The notes: a model not told the origin generated them from the sequence alone. 64,000 bases of DNA from JABAAI01 sp965261955 (GCA_965261955.1 CBDHEM010000013.1:186001-250000); one strand, 5' to 3'; numbered from the stretch's first letter, positions 8,877 through 18,600 are shown. Numbers and translations: made by a program.

Positions 8877-10058
8877 ATGTCTATATCTGAAGATATCGTC
8901 TCTTTTACTGATGAGGAGTTAGAGCTCCGTGAATTAGTCAGGGATGTTGTTAAGAACGAAGTGGTCCCTGTGAGGATGCAATTAGATGAGAAGAGTGAAT
9001 ATCCCACCAAAGTGTTTGCAAAATTTCGGGAAGCGGGTTTGTATGCTGCTCTTTTTGATGAAGAATATGGTGGATTAGGGATGGGGGTGCGTACCATGCC
9101 CATTTTATGCGAGGAGATTTCAGCGGGTTGTGCGGGTGTGGCAACTGCGTTTTTTGCTAGTAAGTTAGGGGCTATCCCTATAGAAGTTGGTGGAACAGAA
9201 GAACAGAAGAAAAAATGGCTTCCTAAATTGGCTTCAGGGGAACACATAGGTGCTTTTGCCCTCACCGAACCTGGTGCAGGTTCTGATGTGCCTGCTTTAC
9301 AGACGGTTGCGAGAAAAAAAGGTGATCGGTATATCCTTAATGGAACAAAGCAATGGATTTCTAATGCTGGTCAAGCGGATGTGTATACAGTTTTTTGTAT
9401 GACAAACAAAAACCGAGGCACACGGGGTATTTCATGTATTGTTGTGGAGAAAGGAACAACCGGCTTTTCTTTTGGTAAAAAGGAAGACAAGCTCGGTATT
9501 CGTTGTTCAGAGACTCGTCAGCTTATTTTTGAAGATTGCGAGGTTCCTGCTGAAAATTTATTGGGTGGCGTGGAAAATATAGGTTTTCGCCATGCTATCC
9601 AGACTTTAAATACTTCTCGTCCTGCTGTGGCGGGTTGTGGTGTAGGTCTGGCCCAAGGTGCCTTTGATTGTGCCATTCAATACGCTAGACAAAGGGAGCA
9701 ATTTGGCAAAAAAATTGTAACTTTTCAAGCTATTCAACATATGTTAGCAGATATGGCCATGCGGATTGAAGCCGGTCGACTTCTCACATATCAAGCTACT
9801 CAAAAACTAGCTTCTGATGCTAAGGATCTTGCTAAGTATTCGGCTATGGCCAAGTGTTATACGTCAGATTCGGCTATGGCCGTTGCCACAGATGCCGTTC
9901 AAATTTATGGTGGGTATGGTTATACAAAAGAATATCCAGTTGAAAAATATTTTCGTGATGCAAAGATACTCCAGATATACGAAGGTACGAATCAAATCCA
10001 AAGGAATGAGATCGCTGCTTGGCTCATTAAAGAGGCAGTAGTCAGCCTAAAGGCTTAA
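8877..10058 (+). CDS. Acyl-CoA dehydrogenase (short-chain type)
   Basis: The 393 residues cover the full N-terminal, middle and C-terminal domains of the family. Visible motifs are ALTEPGAGSDV (FAD binding), the middle-domain SNAGQADVYTVF, QIYGGYGYTKEYPVEK, and the catalytic Glu in IYEGTNQIQR (about E369). The enzyme takes two electrons from an acyl-CoA to make the 2-enoyl-CoA and passes them to ETF. Sequence pattern suggests butyryl-CoA or branched short-chain substrates. AGGAGG lies ten bases before the ATG. No other beta-oxidation gene is adjacent. The stop overlaps the end of the convergent downstream gene by four bases. Confidence 0.92.
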   Translation: MSISEDIVSFTDEELELRELVRDVVKNEVVPVRMQLDEKSEYPTKVFAKFREAGLYAALFDEEYGGLGMGVRTMPILCEEISAGCAGVATAFFASKLGAIPIEVGGTEEQKKKWLPKLASGEHIGAFALTEPGAGSDVPALQTVARKKGDRYILNGTKQWISNAGQADVYTVFCMTNKNRGTRGISCIVVEKGTTGFSFGKKEDKLGIRCSETRQLIFEDCEVPAENLLGGVENIGFRHAIQTLNTSRPAVAGCGVGLAQGAFDCAIQYARQREQFGKKIVTFQAIQHMLADMAMRIEAGRLLTYQATQKLASDAKDLAKYSAMAKCYTSDSAMAVATDAVQIYGGYGYTKEYPVEKYFRDAKILQIYEGTNQIQRNEIAAWLIKEAVVSLKA

Positions 10059-10474
10059 TTCAGGCTATTTTTACCTTGTTGTTTCTTTAGGATATATAGG
10101 GCTTCTCTTTGTAGGGTCGGGCTGACAGAAATCGGGATCATCCCACTTTGATCTACATCATAACTATATTTTTTTTGAGGGGAAAACATTTCTTGCGTTT
10201 CTTGTTTTAAGCTATCTTTTCCAATCCACTCAGTGAGGGCCAGTACCATTCTTTTGTGTATATCATCCATTTTTACTTTTGCATCTGCACGTTTGTAATA
10301 GCCATAGGCTAGTAAAGGCATATTCTTTTCGTACATATAATAATCACCCAAGCGGACTAAACCGGATTTATAATTTGCTTTGATAAAAAATTTTTTAGCA
10401 TTGGGGTAGTCTTTTTCATTAAAAGCTCGATTCCCAGACCGTATCATCTCTGCTTTTTCTTTAGAGGAAATCAT
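10055..10474 (-). CDS. Small TPR-like hypothetical protein
   Basis: The 139-residue protein is not recognised as a named family. Its first 90 residues have the helix-turn-helix spacing of tetratricopeptide repeats (GNRAFNEKDYPNAKKFFIKA, then LGDYYMYEKNMPLLAYGYYK). There is no signal peptide or membrane segment. It would be a cytoplasmic protein-binding module. It is convergent with the acyl-CoA dehydrogenase and overlaps its stop by four bases. No clear ribosome binding site precedes the ATG, so the start is uncertain. Confidence 0.65.
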   Translation of the reverse strand: MISSKEKAEMIRSGNRAFNEKDYPNAKKFFIKANYKSGLVRLGDYYMYEKNMPLLAYGYYKRADAKVKMDDIHKRMVLALTEWIGKDSLKQETQEMFSPQKKYSYDVDQSGMIPISVSPTLQREALYILKKQQGKNSLN

Positions 10475-10557
10475 CTGATTGCTGTTACAGTATCGACCAT
10501 TTTTTACTTTTCATTAGTTAATGGTAACGTTTATAGTGTGAAACGGATATGCTGAGA

Positions 10558-10665
10558 GTAAAGTGTTTTTATCATAAGAAGTTTTTTTAGAGTGGGGGTG
10601 GGTGGTTATAGCACACCCCTTAAGGGTAAAGTATTTTTATTATAAGAAGTTTTTTTAGAGGGGAG
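10558..10665. repeat. Pair of 40-bp direct repeats next to IS copy 1
   Basis: Two near-identical blocks (10558-10597 and 10626-10665) share GTAAAGT, then ATAAGAAGTTTTTTTAGAG. They are 68 bases apart. A GGGGTG...CACCCC inverted pair lies between them. The second copy ends five bases before the left end of the insertion sequence. Confidence 0.7.
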
Positions 10666-10669
10666 TGTA

Positions 10670-12192
10670 TATATAGTCAGCCTTGAAAAAGGCACTATAT
10701 TAAGAAAATGCCATAACCCATATTTCCTTTTTTAAGGAAATATTAGTCAGATATTGCGGAATAAATTTAAGCCAAGAAAAAGCTTTTAGCAATTTTCTCA
10801 TATTAAAGCCAGCACCTAGTAAAACCGCATACATCTTATCACCTTCTTGCGTTAAGAGGTGATTTCGTCGTACACCTCCATCATTCTTCATGTGACCAAT
10901 GATGGGTTCAATAGCGGCTCTTCTTTTCATCCACTTGCGTAAACTACGTTTCATTTTTTTCTTCCTCTTTGCGCCAACAATGTGAACTGTTATCCCATCT
11001 TTAACTTTCGCTCCTCTATAACCTCTATCCACAAAAACTTCTTTTACACTTAATGAATTGGGTAAAACCTTTCTACCTGTTCTATGGCCGATGGTAATGT
11101 ATGCCCATCAAAAGGATTAGCGTGTTTTGCCATCGCGCCTAAAACAAAGTTACCTTGACTACTTGTCACGTAACTTGCCTTACATCCAAATTCATACTTC
11201 TTATGCGTTTTTCCTTTAGAGATACATTCTACTTCCGGTGCATGTAAACTATAAACTTTGTTTTTGCTATCCTTGGTTTGATCGTAAAGACGGTGAAGAA
11301 GACACAAAGAAGATTCATAATTTTTATGTAAGTCTATAGAATGTAATTTACGCTCTACATCCCGTAAAACACGGCCAAAATAGGTTTTTAAGCTCTTTTG
11401 CTCACGCCTTGCAAGTCTGTATTTACGTCCTCTAAAATATCGGTTCTGCATTAATAATGACTTTTTAGATAAACGAGAATAACTTTGGCGAAGACGAATA
11501 TTATTTCTCTTAGCCAGTTCTGATAAATATTGTAAAGCTTTAAAATATAGTTTACCATCTGTTGGATATGTAATGGCCTTCTCCTGAACTGTTGTATCTA
11601 CATTTACTTTTTGGACATGATGTCTACGCAGTAATTTATTAGAAAGAGCACAACGAATTGTTTCTTCTAAAAGCTTTTCCATCCCTTTAGATTTTATACG
11701 CTTACGCCATCTGCTTAATGTGCTATGATCACAAGGAGCTTCCTGCTGGAATTCTTGGTATCCGCAAAAGTATTGCCAATAGACATTTTGAACCCATTTA
11801 TCTAAAACACTTTCATCACTTTCATTAAATGTGGCTTTTAAGTAATGCAGTCCTACCATCAAGCGGGTTAACTTGGCTGGACGGCCATTGTCAGGACAAT
11901 AGAGTTTACCAAATTCAGTATCAAACTTTTCCCAATCTATTTTCTGAGCTAAACGAAATAAGGGCTCATTATGATTGAGCATACCTTCCAAATTCGTCTT
12001 AAACAAGTCTCTTTGATAATCATTTTTTTTTGAGCTAACATAGGGAAGCTCTGAAAAATAATGCTTGAAAAACACAAGCTTTTGAACACCTTTTCGCAAA
12101 ACCTTGCGATTATGGGTACTACTTTTTACTTCAGAATAGCTTATAAATGCGAAATATCCATAGTATTCTGGTTTTTCAAGGCTGACTATATA
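10670..12192 (-). mobile_element. IS5-family-like insertion sequence, copy 1
   Basis: The element is bounded by perfect 21-bp inverted repeats, TATATAGTCAGCCTTGAAAA plus one A at the left and its complement at the right. The outer TATATA may be the duplicated target. Total length is 1523 bp. It lies 13 bases beyond the stop codon of the bactofilin gene, so it did not damage that gene. Its transposase gene is frameshifted. Confidence 0.85.
10700..12041 (-). pseudogene. IS5-like transposase, copy 1 (frameshifted)
   Basis: Compared with the intact copy at 26026-27369, one T is missing from a T10 run just after the start codon (near 12023-12031). One A is missing in a homopolymer near 11060, in GAATTGGGTAAAA. 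The product is therefore split into an N-terminal and a C-terminal frame. The N-terminal frame opens artificially into the flanking bactofilin end. Both changes are homopolymer slips, which could be real decay or sequencing errors. Confidence 0.8.
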
Positions 12193-12205
12193 GTATAGCA
12201 TTCGT

Positions 12206-12547
12206 TTATTGTCGATTGATTGTACAGCGCCCTTCGAAAATACCACCTTCCTCCATAAACAAATTTTTTGTGACAATATCTCCAGAAAGATGGCACGTGG
12301 AGAGGAGAGTCACTCGTTTTTCAGCATGTACAGAGCCACGAACGGTTCCTCCAATCACAATAGTATCTGCTTTTATATCCGAATCCACAACCCCATTTTT
12401 ACCAATCAGAACTTTTCCTTTGGCAACTATATTTCCTTTAAAATAGCCATCAATACGAATTAAGCCATTGACTTTGAATTCCCCGCAAAACTCAGAGTCG
12501 CTTCCAATCAAACTATTAACAATTAGATTTTCGGAGAGCCTATCCAC
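12206..12547 (-). CDS. Bactofilin
   Basis: The 113-residue protein is a bactofilin (DUF583): right-handed beta-helix repeats with the hydrophobic six-residue period, as in VNGLIRIDGYFKGNIVAKGK and ADTIVIGGTVRGSVHAEK. Bactofilins polymerise without nucleotide under the membrane and position cell-wall enzymes. The start is GTG at 12545-12547 with AGGA just upstream. It overlaps the end of the M23-like gene by 25 bases, which implies an operon and translational coupling. Bactofilin-M23 pairs are known shape determinants in helical bacteria, and the same role is inferred here. Confidence 0.88.
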   Translation of the reverse strand: MDRLSENLIVNSLIGSDSEFCGEFKVNGLIRIDGYFKGNIVAKGKVLIGKNGVVDSDIKADTIVIGGTVRGSVHAEKRVTLLSTCHLSGDIVTKNLFMEEGGIFEGRCTINRQ

Positions 12548-13563
12548 GTGTCCTGTAAATGATTCATAAATGCGTAAGGATTATAAGTAATGGAGCCTAT
12601 ATGAAGTTCATAGTAAAGTAAAGACATGGCCACATTTCCAGTTTGCCCCACGTAGGCAATCACCTCTCCTTTATCAACTCGCTCTCCCTTCTTTACACGG
12701 GCTCTATCAATATGAGCATAGAAAGTCGATATGCCATATTTATGTTCTATACGTATTTGTAATCCATAATCTTTGTTATAGGAAATATCGATAACTTCTC
12801 CGGGAGCCGTGGCTACAACTTCTGTTCCGGGTAAAGCTACAATTTCTATACCCCTCTTAAACATTTCACGCCCACGCAAAGGGTCCACTTGTTTACCGTA
12901 CGGAGTGAGAAGGTAACCTTGAGTAGGTGCAATACTCGGAGTGTTTTCAAAAAGAAATTTTTTTGCATCCGTATTTAAATTTTTAATAATATCTTTCACC
13001 AATGCAATAGATTTTTCGATGTTGTGGGTATCTTGAGAAGAGAGGTAGATTGTTTTTTGTAAAATATTTACAGTATCTTTTTGACCGCACGTCTTTTCTT
13101 TAGTGCGACATTTCTTTATAAGAGCGTTTAGGTTTGCGATTTCTTTATCTATAATAGACTGTGTCTTATTGTTAATCTGAATTCCTAGGCTTTGGACTTT
13201 TGACTTATCTCCATCTATTTTCAGATACAATTCCGCAATAGTGTTTGTATAATTACGAATAAGCTGATGCAGTGGCAACACTTCTTTTGCAATTTGAACG
13301 GCTTGTAAGCCGAATTGTTTGTCACCTAGGCCTATATCGTAGTATTGAATTTCTTTCCCTGTTCTATTCATTAGACTGGCTACAGAGAAGACAATAACAA
13401 GCGTCACTATAAAAGCTACCGTAAAGAGGGAATATAAACTCAAATGCAAATTGATGATTCTTTTCTCTGTATGAGGAATCAGCATAATTGTAATGCGCTT
13501 CTTTCCTTGTTTGTGACAGCGAGAAAGAAATTTACTTATGCGGTTCGATTGGTCATCTATCAT
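12523..13563 (-). CDS. M23-fold membrane-anchored protein with lost zinc ligands
   Basis: This 346-residue protein has a cytoplasmic basic N-terminus, one membrane helix (about 43-66), a helical segment (about 90-210) and a C-terminal LytM/M23 fold. In active enzymes the zinc ligands are H and D in HKGxD and two H in HLHxE. Here the matching stretches read KRGIEI and LLYYELH, so His is Lys, Asp is Glu, and both later His are lost. The YAHID motif is kept. It should therefore be a non-catalytic scaffold or activator, as EnvC and NlpD are. It is upstream of and overlaps the bactofilin gene. Confidence 0.82.
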   Translation of the reverse strand: MIDDQSNRISKFLSRCHKQGKKRITIMLIPHTEKRIINLHLSLYSLFTVAFIVTLVIVFSVASLMNRTGKEIQYYDIGLGDKQFGLQAVQIAKEVLPLHQLIRNYTNTIAELYLKIDGDKSKVQSLGIQINNKTQSIIDKEIANLNALIKKCRTKEKTCGQKDTVNILQKTIYLSSQDTHNIEKSIALVKDIIKNLNTDAKKFLFENTPSIAPTQGYLLTPYGKQVDPLRGREMFKRGIEIVALPGTEVVATAPGEVIDISYNKDYGLQIRIEHKYGISTFYAHIDRARVKKGERVDKGEVIAYVGQTGNVAMSLLYYELHIGSITYNPYAFMNHLQDTWIGSPKI

Positions 13564-13737
13564 CTGTTTTTATTGTAAAAAGGTCTTGCCAAAAACTCTC
13601 CATTACAGCGAGCTTGGGGCCTCTCTGAGAGTCTTGCTGCTTATAGGTCTGTATGTCAATTTATTTTAGACAAGTGTTTATGAGCCCAAAATAATAAACA
13701 GATTGAGGCACCCTTTTTTTAGCGTTAGATAGATTTT

Positions 13738-15840
13738 ATGAAAGAAAATAAATCAGAAAAAATGAATACCCATGCACCTTGGCAAAAGGAATTTTATAAA
13801 AATGTAGGTGTATTTCAAGAGTATGGTTTGAGTGAAACAGAAGCTAAGAAGCTTTTGAACGATTTTTTGCAATTTTCTGGGAGCTTTCCCCAGCCCGCTG
13901 TTATGGAGAGTTTTCAGGATGAAAAAGCTCTGGAAAGAGTGGGTGTTTATACACAAAAGGATGCTCGTATTCGTGATTTTATGATGAGTTTTTTTCGTCC
14001 TTTACTCAAAAACTTTTCTGTGGATGGTTTAGAAAATTTATCTTTAATCACTCCCCTTTTGGATAAATTCCCCATAGTTTTGATTGCCAATCATTTGAGT
14101 CATCTAGACACAGCAGCGATCTATTTTCTTCTAGCACAGAAAGGGAAAGAAGCGGCTAAGTTTGCAGATAGATTAATTTTTATAGCAGGTCGTCTTGCCT
14201 TTGAGCCAGATTTTACTCGTTTAGGTGCTTACATGGTGGACACATTGCTAGTCTGCTCTCGAAAAGATATGCAAGATAATCCGGGCATGGCAAACTTGAT
14301 GACTCGTATCAATATGCGTTCATTCCGCCAAGCTCAAGATTTACAAAAAAAAGGTAGTGTGATTGCTATATTTCCAGAAGGCTCACGGAGTAGGACAGGA
14401 CGCCTGATTACATTTGTAGATTCTGTTTACCATTTTGTGAACAATAAAATTGTGATACCGATTTCTATTCAAGGAACAGAAGAGATATTACCCCCAGAAT
14501 CTTTTTTATTTCATGCCGCTTCTGGTTCCATCACTATTGGAAAGCCAATTTTAGTAGGGAAAATAAGTTCGAAAAAAACAGAAAAACTTCCAGATTATAT
14601 AGAGCAAATTATTCTTCCTAAGAATGTAGATAAAAGGCAATTTCTCATTGATAGCTTGGCTTTAATCGTGGGACAAAACCTGCATCATCATAGGCATGGA
14701 TCTTACCGTAATTTGTATAATGGAGATAGAGATAAAGTCGACAAAAATATTTTTATACAAGTTCCTAAAAAGCCTATAGAAAAAATAGGTGTACTCGGTC
14801 ATTCCCCATATAGCACATCCATCTCTTCTATTTTGGCCAACAAGGATACGCTGATTTCCATCTATGTTAAAGGCGTGGATGTTGCAGACTATAATCGTCA
14901 GCAAGTAGATATGAAGCATTTTCCTCTTTTCAAATTGCCAAAGAATATCACTTTTGTAGATAGTATTGAAGCTCTAGAGGATACAACTCTTTGGTTGCAA
15001 GGTGTCTCTCCTTGGGAAATAGATAGTTACTATTCAGAACTAAAAGAACTTTTCCATTCTATTTCCTCTAACCCGGGCAGAACAAAAGGGAGTGTTAGCA
15101 CCCCTTTTGTGAATATAGTGAAAGGCTTTACCGGATCAGATTTGTCTTTGATCCTAGATTACCTTTTTCAGAAATATCAAATCGAACCAGATGGTATGGC
15201 CGTTTTAGCTGGTGCGAATTATCCAGAACAAATATTAGAACGAAAGTATACCGGTTTTGAGTTGGCTGCATATAATACACTCCTTGTGGACCGTCTTTTG
15301 CCTCTTTTCAATACTGGATATGTGTCGACTCGTCCAGCTGTGAACCCGGGGGATGTACGTGGCGTGCAATTGGGGGGAGCCCTTAAAAATATTTATGCGC
15401 TGGGTATAGGTATGGTGGATGGTTATTATTACAGAAACTTAGGAGGGAATAACGATAATTCTTTATTTCATATCTCGAATTCCACTTTTGCAGAAATGCG
15501 AAAAATGGGCATATTACTAGGGGGGTATCCGTCAACTTTTTATGGCTTATCTGGACTTAGTGATTTTATGTTGGGTTGTTTTGCACAAGATGTATATGAT
15601 AGACAGGCTGGTTTTGATTTTGTAACTCAACCCAATAAAAGGGGAAAGCAATCTCAATTCAAACGGCAGTCTCCTGGCCTTTCCAACATAGGCTTATTGG
15701 CTAGCTTATTGCGGGAAAACGGCAAGGACTTTCCCATTGCCAGCACAATTTACGACATTATCGTAGGGCAAAAGGATTCACAGAACTCCATCAAAAAAAT
15801 GATCGATCAGATCGACGGCCAGATCGACGGCAAATATTAG
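13738..15840 (+). CDS. Fusion of a PlsC-type acyltransferase and a GpsA-like glycerol-3-phosphate dehydrogenase
   Basis: The N-terminal half is an acyltransferase: the catalytic block NHLSHLD is at residues 118-124 and FPEGSRSRTG at 212-221. The C-terminal half, about 347-640, matches GpsA: VQLGGALKNIYALG with the catalytic Lys at about 550, then a helical end with TFYGLSGLSDFMLGCF. The NAD-binding loop is degenerate (GVLGHSPYS instead of GxGxxGxA), so dehydrogenase activity is uncertain. A working fusion would make glycerol-3-phosphate and acylate it at the membrane, coupling the first steps of phospholipid synthesis. The gene ends in a GATCGACGGC-type repeat (IDQIDGQIDGK). The 700-residue frame is intact. 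Confidence 0.82.
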   Translation: MKENKSEKMNTHAPWQKEFYKNVGVFQEYGLSETEAKKLLNDFLQFSGSFPQPAVMESFQDEKALERVGVYTQKDARIRDFMMSFFRPLLKNFSVDGLENLSLITPLLDKFPIVLIANHLSHLDTAAIYFLLAQKGKEAAKFADRLIFIAGRLAFEPDFTRLGAYMVDTLLVCSRKDMQDNPGMANLMTRINMRSFRQAQDLQKKGSVIAIFPEGSRSRTGRLITFVDSVYHFVNNKIVIPISIQGTEEILPPESFLFHAASGSITIGKPILVGKISSKKTEKLPDYIEQIILPKNVDKRQFLIDSLALIVGQNLHHHRHGSYRNLYNGDRDKVDKNIFIQVPKKPIEKIGVLGHSPYSTSISSILANKDTLISIYVKGVDVADYNRQQVDMKHFPLFKLPKNITFVDSIEALEDTTLWLQGVSPWEIDSYYSELKELFHSISSNPGRTKGSVSTPFVNIVKGFTGSDLSLILDYLFQKYQIEPDGMAVLAGANYPEQILERKYTGFELAAYNTLLVDRLLPLFNTGYVSTRPAVNPGDVRGVQLGGALKNIYALGIGMVDGYYYRNLGGNNDNSLFHISNSTFAEMRKMGILLGGYPSTFYGLSGLSDFMLGCFAQDVYDRQAGFDFVTQPNKRGKQSQFKRQSPGLSNIGLLASLLRENGKDFPIASTIYDIIVGQKDSQNSIKKMIDQIDGQIDGKY

Positions 15841-15946
15841 CTGACGGAGCGACCGGAGCCGGGCGCCGGTGGTTGTTACACAATGCTGGAACGGCTAGCA
15901 GAGGGGATAGTAGTAGGTATACTATTACTGCTAAGCGTAAGTCATC

Positions 15947-16342
15947 TTACGTAAAGAATGATAGTCGCTTTCTATATGAAAAAATAATCCAGAGGGCACA
16001 CACAGTAGCCGTAATGGCTAAACCGAAAAGCAGGCCTCCGTCATTTTCTATGACTTGGTTCTGCCATTCTCCTTGAATTTCTATTCCCAAGATAGTTAGA
16101 TGGGAGAGGACGGCTGCTGACATGGTTCCTAATGTAAGTAAAGCACCGAATAGGAAAAGTCTAGGAAAGAATAAAAAAATAACCGCTATTAGTTCGATGA
16201 TACCAGAAGCGTACCTTCCCCAAGGTTCGACACCAAGTGTAGAAAAAATGAATTGGGATTCTGGTGCTCCTGTAAATTTAAAAAAGAGAGTTTGGCCTAA
16301 AATAACAATCATAAGTATTCGACATGCCCAGTTAATAATCAT
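15947..16342 (-). CDS. DoxX family membrane protein
   Basis: The 131-residue protein has four predicted membrane helices and the DoxX pattern FKFTGAPE near the first loop, followed by EPWGRYASGIIELIAVI. DoxX-like proteins are small inner-membrane proteins linked to quinone or thiol redox processes; the exact role is unknown. The start at 16342 is chosen because GGGGGA lies about ten bases before its ATG; a start 19 codons upstream is open but less likely. It is divergent from the next gene. Confidence 0.8.
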   Translation of the reverse strand: MIINWACRILMIVILGQTLFFKFTGAPESQFIFSTLGVEPWGRYASGIIELIAVIFLFFPRLFLFGALLTLGTMSAAVLSHLTILGIEIQGEWQNQVIENDGGLLFGLAITATVCALWIIFSYRKRLSFFT

Positions 16343-16442
16343 TTTCAAAATCCCCCCTTTTGCATGGTGCACAGTTCCATTGAGTTTGAGAATAGTCAAG
16401 CTTTTCAGTAGACAAATAAAAGAAAAGTAAGACTCTGCTCTT

Positions 16443-17462
16443 GTGCATTATATAAAGACAATAGGCTTATTGTTGTATGCTATTTACTTTTCATTTCTTT
16501 TGACGGGACATCCTGAAAAAAAGTTAGAGTTTTCTGAAAATATAATTGTATTGAGTGACGAAGTCGATTCACAAGATAGTCAGTCTGTTTGGTACTGGAA
16601 ATTGGGGAATTTCTCTCGTGTTTTGAGGCAACACCAAGCTTTATCTGATTTTATGGAACCGGTCCTTGAAGGTGATCTCAAACCGGAGGCTATCTTTCGT
16701 CGTCTGAATCGCTCTTTGATTCAGGGATATTTTATTTTAGCTTTTAATGTTTTTTGGTTATTTTTAATCTTTCTATCATTACTAGCCATAAGGTTTCACT
16801 ATAAATTTTTAGATGTGCAATTGTTTTTTATTGTGATGCTTTCTTCATTATATCTGATTACGCTTTCTTTTTTATATCGATATGAAGAGTGGGAGGGTTA
16901 CATTTTTTCAGAAGCATCTATATCCGTTCAATCTATTTTTGAGATGGGACTACTTTTCATTAGCTTTTTTATCCTTATAAAATACTACATTTTTGATAAA
17001 CGTAAAGCTAAAAAAATAACAAACAGGGAAGGTGAAATCACATCTGTTTCTTTGATAGTTAGCAGTGGCTTTTCTTTTTCAAAGAGTGGGCGATATATTT
17101 TACAAGGAATTTTACATTTTTTTCTGATTAGCCTTTTTTCTGTTTTATTGAGTAATCTCTTTCTTTTTCCTTTGTACACGTTACAGCTTTCTTTTCCCAA
17201 TCTTTTCACCTTTTTTTTGATAGGAGGGTTACTCATGCTTGGGCTATATTATGCCTATTCCTATTGGCAGCGTATTTGTCTCACTTCGCCCAAAGGGAAA
17301 ATGGGTTTTTCATTGGGTCTCAATTTTTTGAATTATCGTCTTCTTCAGAATATGATTTTTTTTATTGGTATGGCTTTTTTAATTACCATAGCCATTGGAT
17401 CGATCATTGTTATAGCTACTTATAATATGAATTTTTTACAAGAGTTTACGCCATCTTTATAG
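16443..17462 (+). CDS. Multi-pass membrane protein of unknown function
   Basis: The 339-residue protein has a hydrophobic N-terminus (about 4-20), an extracytoplasmic stretch of about 75 residues, and some six further membrane helices (about 93-115, 121-143, 163-183, 220-243, 250-272, 300-325). The start is GTG. No family is recognised. It lies upstream of the flaA pair in the same direction, but 319 bases separate them, so a flagellar link is only a guess. Confidence 0.7.
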   Translation: MHYIKTIGLLLYAIYFSFLLTGHPEKKLEFSENIIVLSDEVDSQDSQSVWYWKLGNFSRVLRQHQALSDFMEPVLEGDLKPEAIFRRLNRSLIQGYFILAFNVFWLFLIFLSLLAIRFHYKFLDVQLFFIVMLSSLYLITLSFLYRYEEWEGYIFSEASISVQSIFEMGLLFISFFILIKYYIFDKRKAKKITNREGEITSVSLIVSSGFSFSKSGRYILQGILHFFLISLFSVLLSNLFLFPLYTLQLSFPNLFTFFLIGGLLMLGLYYAYSYWQRICLTSPKGKMGFSLGLNFLNYRLLQNMIFFIGMAFLITIAIGSIIVIATYNMNFLQEFTPSL

Positions 17463-17781
17463 TTTTCTTGAAGTGGAAAGATAAGTCAGACATAATTCAT
17501 TTCTAAAAAACGATTTTTTCTCACTAACCCATAATGATTCTTGACAAATCCTAAAAACGATTATGGATGTGAATCGCTTTAACAAGAAACACGGAGCCAA
17601 TATGTTTTTTTCAAAAACAGTGGAAAAAAAATGATCTAATGCCAAGTTTATCTTAGTGAAAACCGATATGTTTTAGGAGTTGTGGTGATTTTCGGCTTGA
17701 CCTAGAATCTTTTGATTTTTAGTTTCTGTTGAATTGTTTTGTAAGAAATAAGCCATAATACAATTGTTAGGAGTAGAAATA
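17463..17781. other. Intergenic region upstream of flaA2
   Basis: The region is AT-rich and contains no gene. A CATAAT at 17754-17759 could be the -10 of a flaA promoter, with a poorly spaced TTGAAT at 17729. GGAG lies at 17770-17773 as the ribosome binding site for flaA2. Nothing else is clear. Confidence 0.4.
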
Positions 17782-18540
17782 ATGAAAATTGGAAATAGCC
17801 TGCTTATATTGATATTTTTTCTTAGCTTGTCCACTTTTTTGAGTGCCCAGCAAGAAACTCAGGGTGGAGGAGCTCAGGCTCAAGGAGGAGAAGCTAAAAA
17901 AGACTCCGTTGACCTAGACGGGCAAGGTCTTTACATGGAAAGTCTAGAAGATTTTGAGGATGCGGAAGACTGGTATGCTAAGGCAACGTCTCCCGTTGGT
18001 GCAACAAAGACGATCAAGCTCGTGCAAATGGGTGAAATTCGTTCCACAGGTGATGAAAACTCTTCTCCTGCCACTGAAGAGAGCTATTCTCTTGCCCAAA
18101 GTCCTGAAAATCCTAATCACGTACTAGGTATAAGAACTCATTTTGAAGATGAGGGTTTTGATCGTGTGGAAATAGGACCACCTCATGAAATGGTCATTAG
18201 AGGTAAAGCCCGTCAGTTTTCTGTGTGGGTACTGGGAAGGAATTTCCGTCACTCGCTTTTTGTTAAATTGAGGGATTATCGTGGCAAGGTACATAAACTT
18301 CGTATGGGACGTTTGAATTTTTTTGGCTGGCGGAAGTTGACAGTTGTTGTACCGGGTTGGCTTCCACAGAGTACCCGCTTTGCTCTGCTCAATCGCCATT
18401 TGCATTTCGTGAGTCTTTTTGTTGTGTCAGATTATCATGAGCCCAAGGGCGGATTTTACTTTTATGTGGATGGGTTAAAAGCCTTGGTTGATCGTGGAGA
18501 AGGAGAGTATCCTGGTTCCGAGATTAGAGATAACTGGTGA
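17782..18540 (+). CDS. flaA2: Periplasmic flagellar sheath protein FlaA2
   Basis: The 252-residue protein has a signal peptide (MKIGNSLLILIFF, cleavage near SAQ-QE) and the spirochaete FlaA domain: LESLEDFEDAEDWYA, VLGIRTHFEDEGFDRVEI, and the lectin-like core FSVWVLGRNFRHSLFVKLRD with MGRLNFFGWRKL. FlaA proteins sheath the endoflagellum in the periplasm and influence its curvature. The ATG at 17782 follows TAGGAGT at good spacing. The order flaA2 then flaA1 is that known in Leptospira. The FlaA2 label rests on its shorter length and first position. Confidence 0.9.
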   Translation: MKIGNSLLILIFFLSLSTFLSAQQETQGGGAQAQGGEAKKDSVDLDGQGLYMESLEDFEDAEDWYAKATSPVGATKTIKLVQMGEIRSTGDENSSPATEESYSLAQSPENPNHVLGIRTHFEDEGFDRVEIGPPHEMVIRGKARQFSVWVLGRNFRHSLFVKLRDYRGKVHKLRMGRLNFFGWRKLTVVVPGWLPQSTRFALLNRHLHFVSLFVVSDYHEPKGGFYFYVDGLKALVDRGEGEYPGSEIRDNW

Positions 18541-18600
18541 GTGTCTACGTAAATTCAGATTGTAAACTATAATTATATATAAACTATAATGGAGAAGAAA

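Noticed and set aside
15841..15946. GC-rich stretch after the PlsC-GpsA gene as an RNA gene
   Set aside because: It shows a short GGAGCCGGGCGCCGG-like inverted region but no RNA family features. It is probably the convergent transcription end of that gene and doxX.
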